Under the pieces are notes generated by a model. That model was not told the origin of the DNA and did not search any database. It saw only the letters and a list, made by a program, of their open reading frames with translations. DNA of 16,952 nt from an uncultured Lachnospiraceae bacterium (GTDB lineage Bacteria; Bacillota; Clostridia; Lachnospirales; Lachnospiraceae), in contig CAJUQB010000104.1 in the NCBI GenBank assembly GCA_910588285.1, forward strand, positions 1 through 16,952, given 5' to 3'. This document shows, in pieces, positions 1 to 8,051 of this stretch (positions within the stretch are counted from its first letter, which is position 1; every line of letters starts with the position of its first letter). The position numbers were made by a program, and so were the translations under genes.

Positions 1-1
1 G

Positions 2-109
2 ATTCGGAACCCGGAGCATAAGAGGGATACAATTTGTGCCATTTGCCATGCACAAGATGCAAACGCCCCATTTGTCGGGCAGCTCATTCAATCATTGTTT
101 CGGAAATGA
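2..109 (+). CDS. C-terminal end of an unrecognised protein (partial, 5' end outside window)
   Basis: The frame is open from the left window edge to a TGA at 107-109 and gives 35 residues ending in QSLFRK. It contains a C-A-I-C pair (residues 12-15) that could be half of a metal site, but no family is recognised. The main support is context: the stop lies four bases before a strong hairpin-plus-T-tract terminator in the same orientation, as expected for the last gene of a transcript converging on the surface operon to its right. A second frame is also open here but reads straight through the terminator, which makes it a poorer candidate. Without the upstream sequence, function cannot be assigned. 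Confidence 0.45.
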   Translation: MRNPEHKRDTICAICHAQDANAPFVGQLIQSLFRK

Positions 110-112
110 AAG

Positions 113-151
113 GGCCGTTCTGAAGCGCAATGCAGCAGAACGGCCTTTTTT
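113..151 (+). terminator. Intrinsic terminator, probably bidirectional
   Basis: A perfect 10-bp stem (GGCCGTTCTG at 113-122 with CAGAACGGCC at 136-145) encloses a 13-base loop and is followed by six T residues on the plus strand. It ends the partial plus-strand gene at 2-109. On the minus strand the same stem lies 18 bases past the stop of the gene at 164-1246 and is followed by a weaker T-rich run, so it could also end the surface-protein operon. Confidence 0.85.
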
Positions 152-163
152 GGGTGTGGACGA

Positions 164-1246
164 TCATCCTTTCTTATGTTTTTTCTTATGCTTTTTCCCG
201 CCCTGATTCTTCTTTGTCAGGGCACGGCTCCTCTGGGCCCTGGACCCGGTGTACAGCAGAATGGCTGACGCCCCGCCGCCTGCGGCCGCAAGCCCGGCGC
301 AGACAATCAGGAATATTTTTACCCCCTGCCCCATTCCCTTGGAGCGCTCTTCCTTCGCTTCCTCAATAAAATCCTCAAAGGAATCGCTGACGCCCGCTTC
401 CTCTTGGAAGGAAAACGCATTGTCCTCCGGCAGGGAATCACCGGTCCCTTCCTCCGGTTCCCTTGGCTTCCAGGCCAGAGAATCGTCGGTTGTCCCGCTG
501 GCTGTATCCAATTTATTTTTGATATGATTTGCCAGATTTCCTCCTTTATTGCCGGATACCGTGCCGGTTGGCGTCATATTCGGCTTCTGGCTGCTGCCGG
601 GCTTGGAAGCGCCTCCTCCGGAGCCGCCGCCGGAAATCCATCCCCAGATGCCGGAGCCTCCCCCGGAGCCGGTATTGTCTCCGGAACCGCCGCCGGTATT
701 GTCTCCGGAACCATTGCCGCCATTTCCATCCTCCGGCGGCTGAACGAGGTCCTCCCCTGTGGTCACCTCCACAAAGGATGTGGAATCCTCATACATCTCC
801 TGCACGCTGTTCACGGTGTTCAGGTTCTCGGCCCGCACCAGCGTAGTGGCGCCGCCGTCGGCAGCCGTTAATTTTACGGTTCCCAGGGTGAGCCCGCTGC
901 CGGAGGAAAAGAGATCCTCTTTTGCAGACACATAAACATCCAGTATGATATGGCCTCCTTCCCCGGTGCGGTATTCCTTTTTGTACACGCCCTCTCCAGA
1001 GGCCCATTTCTCGCCTTCTGCCCATTGAAAGGATACGTCCTTCAATTCTCCCTGGGCCACCTCAATCTCAAAGCCCAGATGCAGGGAATGAACCTCATCC
1101 TCCAGGGCGTCCTTGGAGAGCATAACCTTTACTTCATCTCCCTCATTCACCAGCGTCACCGGGGAACCGGCCGCTTTTACCGGTATGACAGACATCAGAA
1201 AGCAGAATGCCAAAAACCCAAATCCGCGGATTATTCCTTTCCTCAT
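164..1246 (-). CDS. Membrane-anchored surface protein with cohesin-like domain
   Basis: The 360-residue product has a Sec signal peptide (about residues 1-25, cleavage near VKA-AG) and an exported beta-rich domain at about 27-165. It then has a Gly/Ser/Asn-rich flexible linker (about 170-225), an acidic stretch, one membrane helix (about 309-333) and a lysine-rich cytoplasmic tail. The pattern V-T-L-V near the start and L-T-L-G-T-V-K-L-T-A at 119-128 resembles the strand pattern of cohesin domains, but this was judged by eye. A tail made of one helix plus basic residues, with no LPXTG motif, indicates anchoring in the membrane and not to peptidoglycan. The start is fixed by AAAGGAG eight bases upstream. 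It lies 40 bases after the M60 peptidase gene with no terminator between, so the two are probably co-transcribed. It may display the dockerin-bearing peptidase on the cell surface. A generic membrane-anchored adhesin is the alternative. Confidence 0.8.
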   Translation of the reverse strand: MRKGIIRGFGFLAFCFLMSVIPVKAAGSPVTLVNEGDEVKVMLSKDALEDEVHSLHLGFEIEVAQGELKDVSFQWAEGEKWASGEGVYKKEYRTGEGGHIILDVYVSAKEDLFSSGSGLTLGTVKLTAADGGATTLVRAENLNTVNSVQEMYEDSTSFVEVTTGEDLVQPPEDGNGGNGSGDNTGGGSGDNTGSGGGSGIWGWISGGGSGGGASKPGSSQKPNMTPTGTVSGNKGGNLANHIKNKLDTASGTTDDSLAWKPREPEEGTGDSLPEDNAFSFQEEAGVSDSFEDFIEEAKEERSKGMGQGVKIFLIVCAGLAAAGGGASAILLYTGSRAQRSRALTKKNQGGKKHKKKHKKG

Positions 1247-1286
1247 TTCCGAATCTCCTTTGTGCCGATTGCCTCCCCTGCCTGCA

Positions 1287-4200
1287 TTACTTCTTCAGAC
1301 GGATGGGCGGCAGCGTACCCGGCACTTCCTTCCATGTCGTATCGCTGACCAGCCGCTGGCCTTCATTTGTCATTGCATTGTCCACACGGTACAGCTCTGC
1401 CCGTACCTTTGCCGGCAGATCTGCCTTGGAGACACCGCTTCCCGGCTCGATCCAGTAGATCCAGGTTCCCTCGGAAACCTCTCCCAGCTGGGCGTCGCCC
1501 GGATCCGGCGCAAGGATTACCTGCTGGGCAATCAGCTCGCCTGCCTCATTCTCTCCGCCTACGATCCTGCCCTGCTCATCATAAAGCACAACCACGTTGT
1601 AAGCCGGATTTCCCTTGTAGGTTCCGGTAAATACAATGGAGCCCTTGGGGATCTTTGCATTTGTTTTGGTATCGTAACTATAATCCTCCTCCAGCAGGCC
1701 GATTCCGGCCTGTCCATTTGCTGCGGACAGGAACTCCACATTATCTCCGGAGGGTCCGTACAGGTCAAGCTCCGTAATGGACAGCTCCTTGCCCTTCTGT
1801 CCCACTGCCGTAAGCTTTACGTAGGAGGCGTCATAGGTGCAGACCCAGGGATCTTCGCCGTTTTCAAAATACACGGTCTGGCTTCCGTCCTTCAATCCAA
1901 AGGTGCCTTCCTTTACCTGGGTATAGCTTTCCCCGTCCCTGCTCACCTCGATCCGGTAATCCGTAATGCTCTGTCCCTGGCCGGTATGACGATAGCGCAG
2001 GGCTGTCACCTCTGTGCTGCGGTTCAGCTTCAGGATGATGGTGGGATCCCCATTGGCTGCGGTTCCCGCAAAGGTGGTGCTGTCACTTCCGTCTATCATC
2101 TGCTGGGCGGCCGGTACAGGAACCGGCTCACAGGGATTCGCATCTGTGGCATTCTCTGTTTTGTCTGCCGCAGAAACCATGTTTGTCTCAATGGTCCAGG
2201 CTGCTTTGTCCTGAATTCCGTCGCCGGATGTCTTGACCACATCGGTCCGGTATACGGCGGAACGGTTCATATACTTGTCAATCGCCGTCACCTCATAGGC
2301 GACTGCACGGTTGGGCGCAAAGGCCAGCTGATCCTGATAGCTGCCCTCTTGGGTGAAGCCGCAGACCTCTCTGCGCTCCTGCCCCTGCTCTGTCCATATG
2401 CGGACAATCTCATAGCCCTGCAGGACCTCCTTCTTTCCCGAATATGTCAGTTTTAGCGTTACTTCGCTGTCATTGGCCGCTGCCTCTGCCGTCACCACCT
2501 TCTTGCCGGTCAGTGCATCGCTGCCATTATTTGTCATCTCATAGACCCTTGCCGCGTCGTCCACATAATAAATGGCCCGCTCCTCCGGATCAAACTGCTT
2601 CATATAATTGAGGGTAGCCTCATTGGGCCTCATGCCCCAGCGAACAAAGAATTCCGTCAAATCGCGCTCTGCCGCTGCACTTGATAACCGCATCAGATTC
2701 TGGTCGCGCTCATCCCCCAGGGTAAGGCTGACACCCTTTGGAGCAGGTGCGGCTCCCGTATTCCTTGCATAGCTGTCCACCCGTGCAAAGAACCGGTTTT
2801 TAATGATCTCCTGGTAGTTGTCGTAGGTCTTGTAATTATAGTCCCTGTCATAGGCCAGGTGCAGCTGCCAGTACAGTCCCAGCTGGGTAAATACATTGTC
2901 CGCATAGCCGGTTGTGCCGGAGGTCACCTTTTTAAATACCTCCGGATACTGAAACCGTACACTGTCATTGGTATCCTTCGCCTGGGCCAGCACGGAGAAG
3001 TAATTGTTTGTCACCTCCGCATAGGCATAGGCTCCCTGATTGATCTCGTGGCCGATCTCATGGGCAATGCCCCAGCCAAAATAACCTCCGCTCTTATATG
3101 CTCCCTTCTCGTCGGCCTGAACCGGTACGCCGTTCATCAGTCCCTTTGTCTCCGGCCATTCGATTCCGACATGATTCCCAGAGGCATACATAAATGCCCC
3201 GCTGAACATCTTCATATACCGGATATTCAGGTATTGATAGGGCAGATGGTTCCTGTTGATCACCTCTTCCGCTGTTCCCTCGGCAAAGGAATTGGTCAGG
3301 CCCTTATGCTGATAGAACAGAAGCAGCATATCCTCCATGGCCTTGGTCGTATTCTCCAGCTTTGTTTCCGGTTCGCTGCTGCCAAGGCCTGCAAGAACCT
3401 GGCTTGCCGGGATGGAGAGCATCATCTGATCCAGCTGAATATCCGTGGTGTTCAGCACGCAGTGGGCTTCCTTATAGTCGTATGCAGTATTCTCATTCCC
3501 GCTGTCCTTATGAAGCTCCTCATGCTGTGCCTTGAGGGTACTGACATAAGCCTTCAGCTCCTGCACATAGGCATTGATTTTCTCCGTGCGCTCCGTACTG
3601 TCCGATACCTGGTACAGGCTCAGGACCGGATACTGGACGCCGCCGCTGACCCGCACTGCATAGTTGTCATTGCTGTTATTGCCATTGTATTGCACATACA
3701 GCGGGCCGCCCCGCTCCATATCGTTGGAGGAAATCTTCGGCACACGAATCTCATTTCTTCCGATCTTCAAGGACTGTGCCTGGAAAAATCCGCCTGACTC
3801 CGCATAATACTGGGTAAATACAAGATCCAGCGGTGTGACGTCACCAGTCTTTTTGCCTTCGCCTCCCACATAGATCACAAGCTCCTCGCCGGCAGCTGCC
3901 GTAATTCCCAGGGGCTGCCATCCGTTCAAGCCGCCCACCGAGATACTGCTGTCCTTTTTCCTGGTGATGTCAGGATTGACCTCCAGGACGCCGCCCAGGC
4001 TCCCTGTCTCCAGAAGCTGCTTTGCCGCATCCAGCTCCTTTTGCAGGATCTCCTTCTCCGGATGATACTCTCCGGATACCGGATCCTTGGTATCCAGCCT
4101 CTTCTGAAGCTCCTGAATGGTTTGCTCCGTCACATCCTTTTGCAGTGTAATATGTAAATCATCGCTGTACAGGCTCAGGATATCCTGCTCCAGGCTGTCA

Positions 4201-6665
4201 TACTCATAGAGGCGGATCTCGGAAATCGTCACCTTGCGCAGCCCGCCATTGTATCGGCCCATTCCCAGCTGCAGCTTGGAAGCTTTCACCGCCTCGTTGA
4301 ATTTGATCAGATAATAGTTCCTTCCGTTTACTTTTTTCTGAGAAATGGATAAATCGGAAACGCTGTGCTCTTTTCCGCCCTCATCCCAATATTTTACGGA
4401 GGCAAAGATGTAGGACCCAAGATCCACAGGCTCCGCAAAGGTAATCATTCCAAGCTCATAAGCCTTGTCCAGCTCCACGGTAATGCCCTTTCCGATGCCG
4501 GGGTAAGCCCCGCCGTAATCCCAGTCCTCACGGTATACATAGGAATAGCAGTCATTGTCAAAAAGCCCCAGCGCGCTGTCTTCCGTCTTGTCCAGAGGGC
4601 TTTCCATCATGGTGCCGCCTCCATTGGTGCTGGCGGATTTGATATGGCTGCTCAGTACGCCCTCGCCATTTGAGGTATTGATCAGCTTATATTCCGGAAG
4701 CTTCACTGCCTCCAGCTTGCCCATGGTCTTGTCTGCCCCAGTCAGGGAAGCTGCGCCCTCTCCGATCTCATTGACGCCGGTTACATATACCTCGTATTTC
4801 GTATCGTCCTTCAGCCCTTCTACCTGATAGCTGTTCGCTTCAATCCCTTCCACCTTCGTATAGGCCTCTGTGCCGCTCTCCCTGTAATAAACATTAAAGG
4901 TATCGGCATCCTTGACATTCCCCCATTTTACGAGGATACTGCGAAAGCCTCCTGTTACCGTTACCCGCTCCGGACGCTCCGGTGGCTTCTCGGCTTTGGG
5001 GATTGCTGTCACGGGTTCTGAAAAACCGCTCTTCCATGTACCGTTGATGGAGCGCACCCGGATGGTATATTCCTTCTTGTTTTCCAGCTTTTCTCCCTTC
5101 AGGGTCTTCACTGCAACCCCGGTACAGGCAATGGTCTTTTTCAATTCCGTCTGCGTACCGTCTGAGATTTCCACCTCATAGGCCGTCACATTGGTCTGCT
5201 TCTTCCAGCTTAGCAGAATGGTCTTGCTGCCTGGCTCTGCCTTCACCTCTGTGGGAATGTCCAGGGCGGGATCCGGAATCCTGTTTTCCATGCCATTGAC
5301 AAAATCCACGCTGGAGATCTCCGCAAGATTCAGGTCCTTGTTGGAGGTCTTTGTAATGCGGAAGGTCACCCGCTTCACGGCAATCTGGCCCCCCAGCTGA
5401 ATCTGCAGGGTTCCCTTTTCATCACATAACACGGAAAAGGCCTCCTCCTGCGGCAGGCTTCTGCTGGCTGCCCGCGGCAGGGCTCCCTCACTGGAAAATG
5501 CAACCATGCCGGTCTGCTCCACCCCGTCCTGCACATATGTAATCTCTGCCGCTCCTTCGGCAATGGCATTCTCTGCCGGGGATTCCAGCATAATGCGCTC
5601 CATCTCGTTCCCATTGGAAAAATCAAAGCTGATTTCCACCGGGGAGGACTCTGAGATGCTTCCGGCGGCAGGCTTCAGGGCTACTGCGCCCGTTCCCTGA
5701 CGCAGGCCGTCCAGAGTGCCCTTGTCAAGCTTTGTGCCGTCCCCTACTTTTGGCGTTACCTGATCCGGTGCAACCACGGTAAAGGCTTCCAGCACTGCAC
5801 TTTGGCTTTTCCTGCTGTTCTGCCTTACATACTTTGTGAAATAGTCAAGATCCTTCAGGTCAAGGTTCTGATCCCCATTCAGGTCATATTTCTCCACATA
5901 GGCTTTTCTTTGAATGGCATCCACGATCTCCTCTGCAATGGAATCCTGATCAATCTTGGAGACCATCAGGCCCGGCTGCAGATCGCCGATGCCCTCCGGC
6001 AGGCTTCCTACATACACCTGCATCCGGTAGCCCTTATTATCAATCTGAATCTGGGCCTGCTGATATGTCTCATATCCCTCTCCGGAGATCTGAAGCTCAT
6101 AGCTGCCCTTTTCCAGCTTGGAAAAGACTGCCTGCACCTGGGGTGCGCTCTGCTGGTCTGTCTCCGCTGCCGGAAGCGTAACGGTCTCTTCCAGTGTTTT
6201 GGATGCTCCCTTCAGGGTCACCTGAAGCTGCTGCGGGGCTTTCTGCTCCACTCCCGCAACAAGGCGCACTTCCAGTAGGCCCTTGGCCCCGGTCTCACTG
6301 CCGGCTGTTGTCCCTGGCGCTGATCCCTCTGCATCTGCCGGCGCCTCCGGCTTGTTCTCCGTGCCTTCCCCGGGCTTATTTCCTGTGCCCTCACCAGGCT
6401 TGTTCTCCGTGCCTTCTCCAGGCTTGTTCTCCGTGCCTTCCCCGGGCTTATTCCCTGTGCCCTCTCCAGGCTTGTTCTCTGCCCCTTCTCCGGGCTTGTT
6501 CTCCGTGCCCTCACTGGGCTTCGTCTCCTCTTCCGTAATGTTCCCCTGTCCTGCTCCAGGAGCTTGGGAACGCAGTCCCTCTGCATTCGTAATTGAACTG
6601 GCATGAGAAAAAACAAATGCCATTACAAGTACGCCTGCCAAACATTTTGAAAGCCTCTTTTTCAT
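1287..6665 (-). CDS. Secreted multidomain M60-family (mucinase-type) metallopeptidase
   Basis: This 1792-residue exported protein belongs to the M60/enhancin-like zinc peptidases, a family known to cut mucins and other O-glycoproteins. Domains in order: signal peptide (1-30); seven Pro/Gly/Glu octapeptide repeats (about 49-106); CnaB/carboxypeptidase-regulatory-like sandwich (about 130-220); one dockerin-like calcium loop D-x-N-x-D-x-x-x-D-x-x-D (residues 261-272); two fibronectin III domains (about 470-557 and 562-647); F5/8C or CBM32-like domain (about 659-823); M60 region (about 905-1395) with HEIGH at 1202-1206 and the third zinc ligand E1217; an Fn3-like segment; a second F5/8C-like domain (about 1490-1639); and a terminal beta domain. 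The frame stays open upstream to 6740, but that codon overlaps the promoter -10 box. The ATG at 6665 has an ideal ribosome binding site and opens directly into the signal peptide. The glycan target is unknown. Confidence 0.9.
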   Translation of the reverse strand: MKKRLSKCLAGVLVMAFVFSHASSITNAEGLRSQAPGAGQGNITEEETKPSEGTENKPGEGAENKPGEGTGNKPGEGTENKPGEGTENKPGEGTGNKPGEGTENKPEAPADAEGSAPGTTAGSETGAKGLLEVRLVAGVEQKAPQQLQVTLKGASKTLEETVTLPAAETDQQSAPQVQAVFSKLEKGSYELQISGEGYETYQQAQIQIDNKGYRMQVYVGSLPEGIGDLQPGLMVSKIDQDSIAEEIVDAIQRKAYVEKYDLNGDQNLDLKDLDYFTKYVRQNSRKSQSAVLEAFTVVAPDQVTPKVGDGTKLDKGTLDGLRQGTGAVALKPAAGSISESSPVEISFDFSNGNEMERIMLESPAENAIAEGAAEITYVQDGVEQTGMVAFSSEGALPRAASRSLPQEEAFSVLCDEKGTLQIQLGGQIAVKRVTFRITKTSNKDLNLAEISSVDFVNGMENRIPDPALDIPTEVKAEPGSKTILLSWKKQTNVTAYEVEISDGTQTELKKTIACTGVAVKTLKGEKLENKKEYTIRVRSINGTWKSGFSEPVTAIPKAEKPPERPERVTVTGGFRSILVKWGNVKDADTFNVYYRESGTEAYTKVEGIEANSYQVEGLKDDTKYEVYVTGVNEIGEGAASLTGADKTMGKLEAVKLPEYKLINTSNGEGVLSSHIKSASTNGGGTMMESPLDKTEDSALGLFDNDCYSYVYREDWDYGGAYPGIGKGITVELDKAYELGMITFAEPVDLGSYIFASVKYWDEGGKEHSVSDLSISQKKVNGRNYYLIKFNEAVKASKLQLGMGRYNGGLRKVTISEIRLYEYDSLEQDILSLYSDDLHITLQKDVTEQTIQELQKRLDTKDPVSGEYHPEKEILQKELDAAKQLLETGSLGGVLEVNPDITRKKDSSISVGGLNGWQPLGITAAAGEELVIYVGGEGKKTGDVTPLDLVFTQYYAESGGFFQAQSLKIGRNEIRVPKISSNDMERGGPLYVQYNGNNSNDNYAVRVSGGVQYPVLSLYQVSDSTERTEKINAYVQELKAYVSTLKAQHEELHKDSGNENTAYDYKEAHCVLNTTDIQLDQMMLSIPASQVLAGLGSSEPETKLENTTKAMEDMLLLFYQHKGLTNSFAEGTAEEVINRNHLPYQYLNIRYMKMFSGAFMYASGNHVGIEWPETKGLMNGVPVQADEKGAYKSGGYFGWGIAHEIGHEINQGAYAYAEVTNNYFSVLAQAKDTNDSVRFQYPEVFKKVTSGTTGYADNVFTQLGLYWQLHLAYDRDYNYKTYDNYQEIIKNRFFARVDSYARNTGAAPAPKGVSLTLGDERDQNLMRLSSAAAERDLTEFFVRWGMRPNEATLNYMKQFDPEERAIYYVDDAARVYEMTNNGSDALTGKKVVTAEAAANDSEVTLKLTYSGKKEVLQGYEIVRIWTEQGQERREVCGFTQEGSYQDQLAFAPNRAVAYEVTAIDKYMNRSAVYRTDVVKTSGDGIQDKAAWTIETNMVSAADKTENATDANPCEPVPVPAAQQMIDGSDSTTFAGTAANGDPTIILKLNRSTEVTALRYRHTGQGQSITDYRIEVSRDGESYTQVKEGTFGLKDGSQTVYFENGEDPWVCTYDASYVKLTAVGQKGKELSITELDLYGPSGDNVEFLSAANGQAGIGLLEEDYSYDTKTNAKIPKGSIVFTGTYKGNPAYNVVVLYDEQGRIVGGENEAGELIAQQVILAPDPGDAQLGEVSEGTWIYWIEPGSGVSKADLPAKVRAELYRVDNAMTNEGQRLVSDTTWKEVPGTLPPIRLKK
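6348..6521 (-). repeat. In-frame 24-bp tandem repeat coding for K-P-G-E-G-T-E-N units
   Basis: About seven consecutive 24-bp units encode octapeptides of the form K-P-G-E-G-[T/A]-[E/G]-N directly after the signal peptide of the M60 peptidase. The first unit is K-P-S-E-G-T-E-N and the array decays into K-P-E-A-P. Such repeats usually form an extended spacer near the cell wall and vary in copy number by slippage. The unit length is a multiple of three, so changes in number would keep the frame. Confidence 0.9.
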
Positions 6666-6672
6666 CTGTTTA

Positions 6673-6679
6673 CTCCTTT
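6673..6679 (-). promoter_or_regulatory. Ribosome binding site fixing the M60 peptidase start
   Basis: On the minus strand AAAGGAG lies seven bases before the ATG at 6665. No comparable site precedes the two upstream in-frame ATG codons at 6692 and 6740, so 6665 is the preferred start. Confidence 0.85.
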
Positions 6680-6730
6680 TTCCGATGTTCATTCTTTCAG
6701 TTTCATCCATTTTTTTCCCGTGTCCAGGAT

Positions 6731-6759
6731 AGTATAACAAAAAGTGACAAAAAATACAA
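6731..6759 (-). promoter_or_regulatory. Sigma-A-type promoter of the M60/surface-anchor operon
   Basis: Read on the minus strand: -35 TTGTAT (6754-6759), a 17-bp spacer, and -10 TATACT (6731-6736) preceded by TG-N, an extended -10. Transcription should begin near 6724, leaving a leader of about 60 bases before the ATG at 6665. Confidence 0.7.
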
Positions 6760-6831
6760 ATAGTTCTCGCGTTTTCTTATTTAAGAAATTTATCATTCGC
6801 TGCTAAGGCAGCCCTTTGGCCATACAAAGCC

Positions 6832-6874
6832 AAAAAGGCATCTGACGGTATCCCCTATCGCCAAATGCCTTTTT
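6832..6874 (-). terminator. Strong intrinsic terminator after the 192-residue protein gene
   Basis: A 16-bp stem with two G-U pairs on the minus strand (plus-strand positions 6832-6847 with 6859-6874) closes an 11-base loop. Its outer arm is A5 on one side and T5 on the other, so it can work in either direction. It begins 27 bases past the stop at 6901 and lies upstream of the M60 promoter, so it insulates that operon from read-through. Confidence 0.85.
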
Positions 6875-6900
6875 CGGAAAAAACGGTTCCTTTTTTGTAT

Positions 6901-7479
6901 TTATTTCTGATCTGCCGACAGAAGCTCCTGGACGGCTGCCCACTGGATCACAGGCGCATTCTGCTGTATGACAGAGGATGTCTGCCTCTTTTTATTGCCC
7001 AGCTTGGCAATATTCCAAATCAGGCTGACCAGCGCCCCCACAAAGCAGGCTCCCGCAACCACAATTGCAATCATCATATTGTTCTCCACTCCGGAAAAGA
7101 AATAGCAGCCGGCCCCCAGGATAATGCCAAGGATCACGCAGACAATGGGCGTGCCGAACATGCCGTTTTTTACGCCGCTGACTGCCCAGGACTGGGGCTT
7201 CTGGCAGCTGGGGCATTTGTCCTTGAAGGCCGCGTCATAAATCTGCTTCTCCACCGCGTTCTGGTGGACACGCTTTACCTCCCGCACCAAATTGGCCTGG
7301 GCCATTTCGTCCAGCTTCTGCTGTTTTTTCTCATTCAAATTCTTGAAATTGGTGTTAAGCTCTGCCTGGGCCTGGATAGTTGCCGTCAATGTCCCGGTCT
7401 CCTGCATACACTGCTCGCAGCGAAAGGAATATGGAATGTCAACGCTCATCCTTTTTGTGTGCTTATAATATGTACTCAT
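6901..7479 (-). CDS. Zinc-ribbon protein with two membrane helices, function unknown
   Basis: The 192-residue protein has an N-terminal half with two Cys pairs, C21-x-x-C24 and C89-P-S-C92, separated by a Gln/Lys-rich probable helical or coiled segment (about 30-80). Together these look like a split zinc ribbon. Two hydrophobic helices follow at about 111-128 and 135-158, and the C-terminal tail is polar. There is no signal peptide. The layout suggests a cytosolic metal-binding head on a small membrane hairpin, as in many uncharacterised Firmicutes proteins; no enzymatic motif is visible. The start is supported by AGGAGG eight bases upstream. It has its own promoter and terminator, so it is a monocistronic unit with no evident functional tie to its neighbours. 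Confidence 0.8.
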   Translation of the reverse strand: MSTYYKHTKRMSVDIPYSFRCEQCMQETGTLTATIQAQAELNTNFKNLNEKKQQKLDEMAQANLVREVKRVHQNAVEKQIYDAAFKDKCPSCQKPQSWAVSGVKNGMFGTPIVCVILGIILGAGCYFFSGVENNMMIAIVVAGACFVGALVSLIWNIAKLGNKKRQTSSVIQQNAPVIQWAAVQELLSADQK

Positions 7480-7538
7480 GTTATTTTCCTCCTGCTCCTG
7501 TATATTTCCCCTTGCCCCCGCAAGCCTTCCCTCTGCTC

Positions 7539-7567
7539 ATGATAGCAGACTTTCACCAAAATTTCAA
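7539..7567 (-). promoter_or_regulatory. Sigma-A-type promoter for the 192-residue protein gene
   Basis: On the minus strand: -35 TTGAAA (7562-7567), a 17-bp spacer and -10 TATCAT (7539-7544) with an upstream TG-N extension. The leader to the ATG at 7479 is about 50 bases. Confidence 0.7.
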
Positions 7568-7594
7568 GAATTCTGTTCCATATGGGCCAGGGAT

Positions 7595-7762
7595 GTAACT
7601 GTAAATGATACTTTTCACGGGTCAGGAATGCGCACCAGCTGCGCATTCCGTGAGGACATGATTCCTGTGTGAGGGGCGATTTTTGCGCAGCAAAATTCGG
7701 AATATCGCCCCGAATCGTTGCTATGAGCGGCCCCTGGGCCGTGAATAGTAACCTGTAAATGA
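7595..7762. repeat. Multi-hairpin intergenic element with flanking direct and inverted repeats
   Basis: Three stem-loops lie in series: GGAATGCGCA/TGCGCATTCC (7625-7649, perfect 10-bp stem, loop CCAGC); GGGGCGAT/ATCGCCCC (7673-7680 with 7704-7711) enclosing TTTTG-CGCAG-CAAAA; and CGGCCC-CT-GGGCCG (7728-7741). An imperfect inverted repeat encloses them (7607-7620 with 7739-7752, 12 of 14 matching). Near-identical direct repeats, GTAACTGTAAATGA at 7595-7608 and GTAACCTGTAAATGA at 7748-7762, flank the whole. No coding frame is evident. This resembles a small mobile or REP/MITE-like intergenic element or a structured RNA. Its family is not identified. Confidence 0.65.
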
Positions 7763-7835
7763 AGATTTCATGTATGCTTATATGCCGGGGCGGTCAGCCA
7801 TCCATTGCAAGCCGTCCTCTTAATTTTTTCCCTAT

Positions 7836-8000
7836 CTAGTACAGCGAAAAATAAGTTTCTGATACATTGACGCAGGATGATTGTTTCATATGCAAGGCGG
7901 AGGAATGAGGCATAGCGGTGGCTATGTCGATTGACGACAACGCCGCAGATGAAAAATCAGACAAGTCAAGGTGTCAGTTACTTATTATTCGCTGTACTAG
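7836..8000. repeat. 165-bp MITE-like inverted-repeat element
   Basis: The ends are 36-bp imperfect inverted repeats (7836-7871 and 7965-8000) that match perfectly for the outer 13 bases (CTAGTACAGCGAA). Inner segments also pair approximately, and the centre is a hairpin GCATAGC-GGTG-GCTATGT (7910-7927), so the whole element can fold into one long stem. There is no convincing open frame inside. It begins 52 bases past the stop of the methyltransferase operon, so if transcribed it would form a very stable 3' hairpin. The ends carry CTAG, but no clear target duplication is visible outside. Best reading: a non-autonomous palindromic mobile repeat. Confidence 0.7.
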
Positions 8001-8051
8001 CAATCACTCCATACATATCGCAGAATAGCAATGCGGAAAAATTCCTCTTCT

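Noticed and set aside
1113..2456. 447-codon open frame on the plus strand
   Set aside because: It lies antisense to the M60 peptidase and the end of the anchor gene, has no domain pattern and is a mirror of their codon use.
2859..3797. 312-codon plus-strand open frame
   Set aside because: It runs antisense through the catalytic M60 region, including the HEIGH codons, and has no recognisable protein features.
6348..6521. Regular 24-bp repeats considered as a CRISPR array
   Set aside because: The units are directly adjacent without spacers and encode in-frame octapeptides.
6666..6740. 25-residue N-terminal extension of the M60 peptidase
   Set aside because: It begins inside the -10 box, lacks a ribosome binding site and precedes a clean signal peptide.
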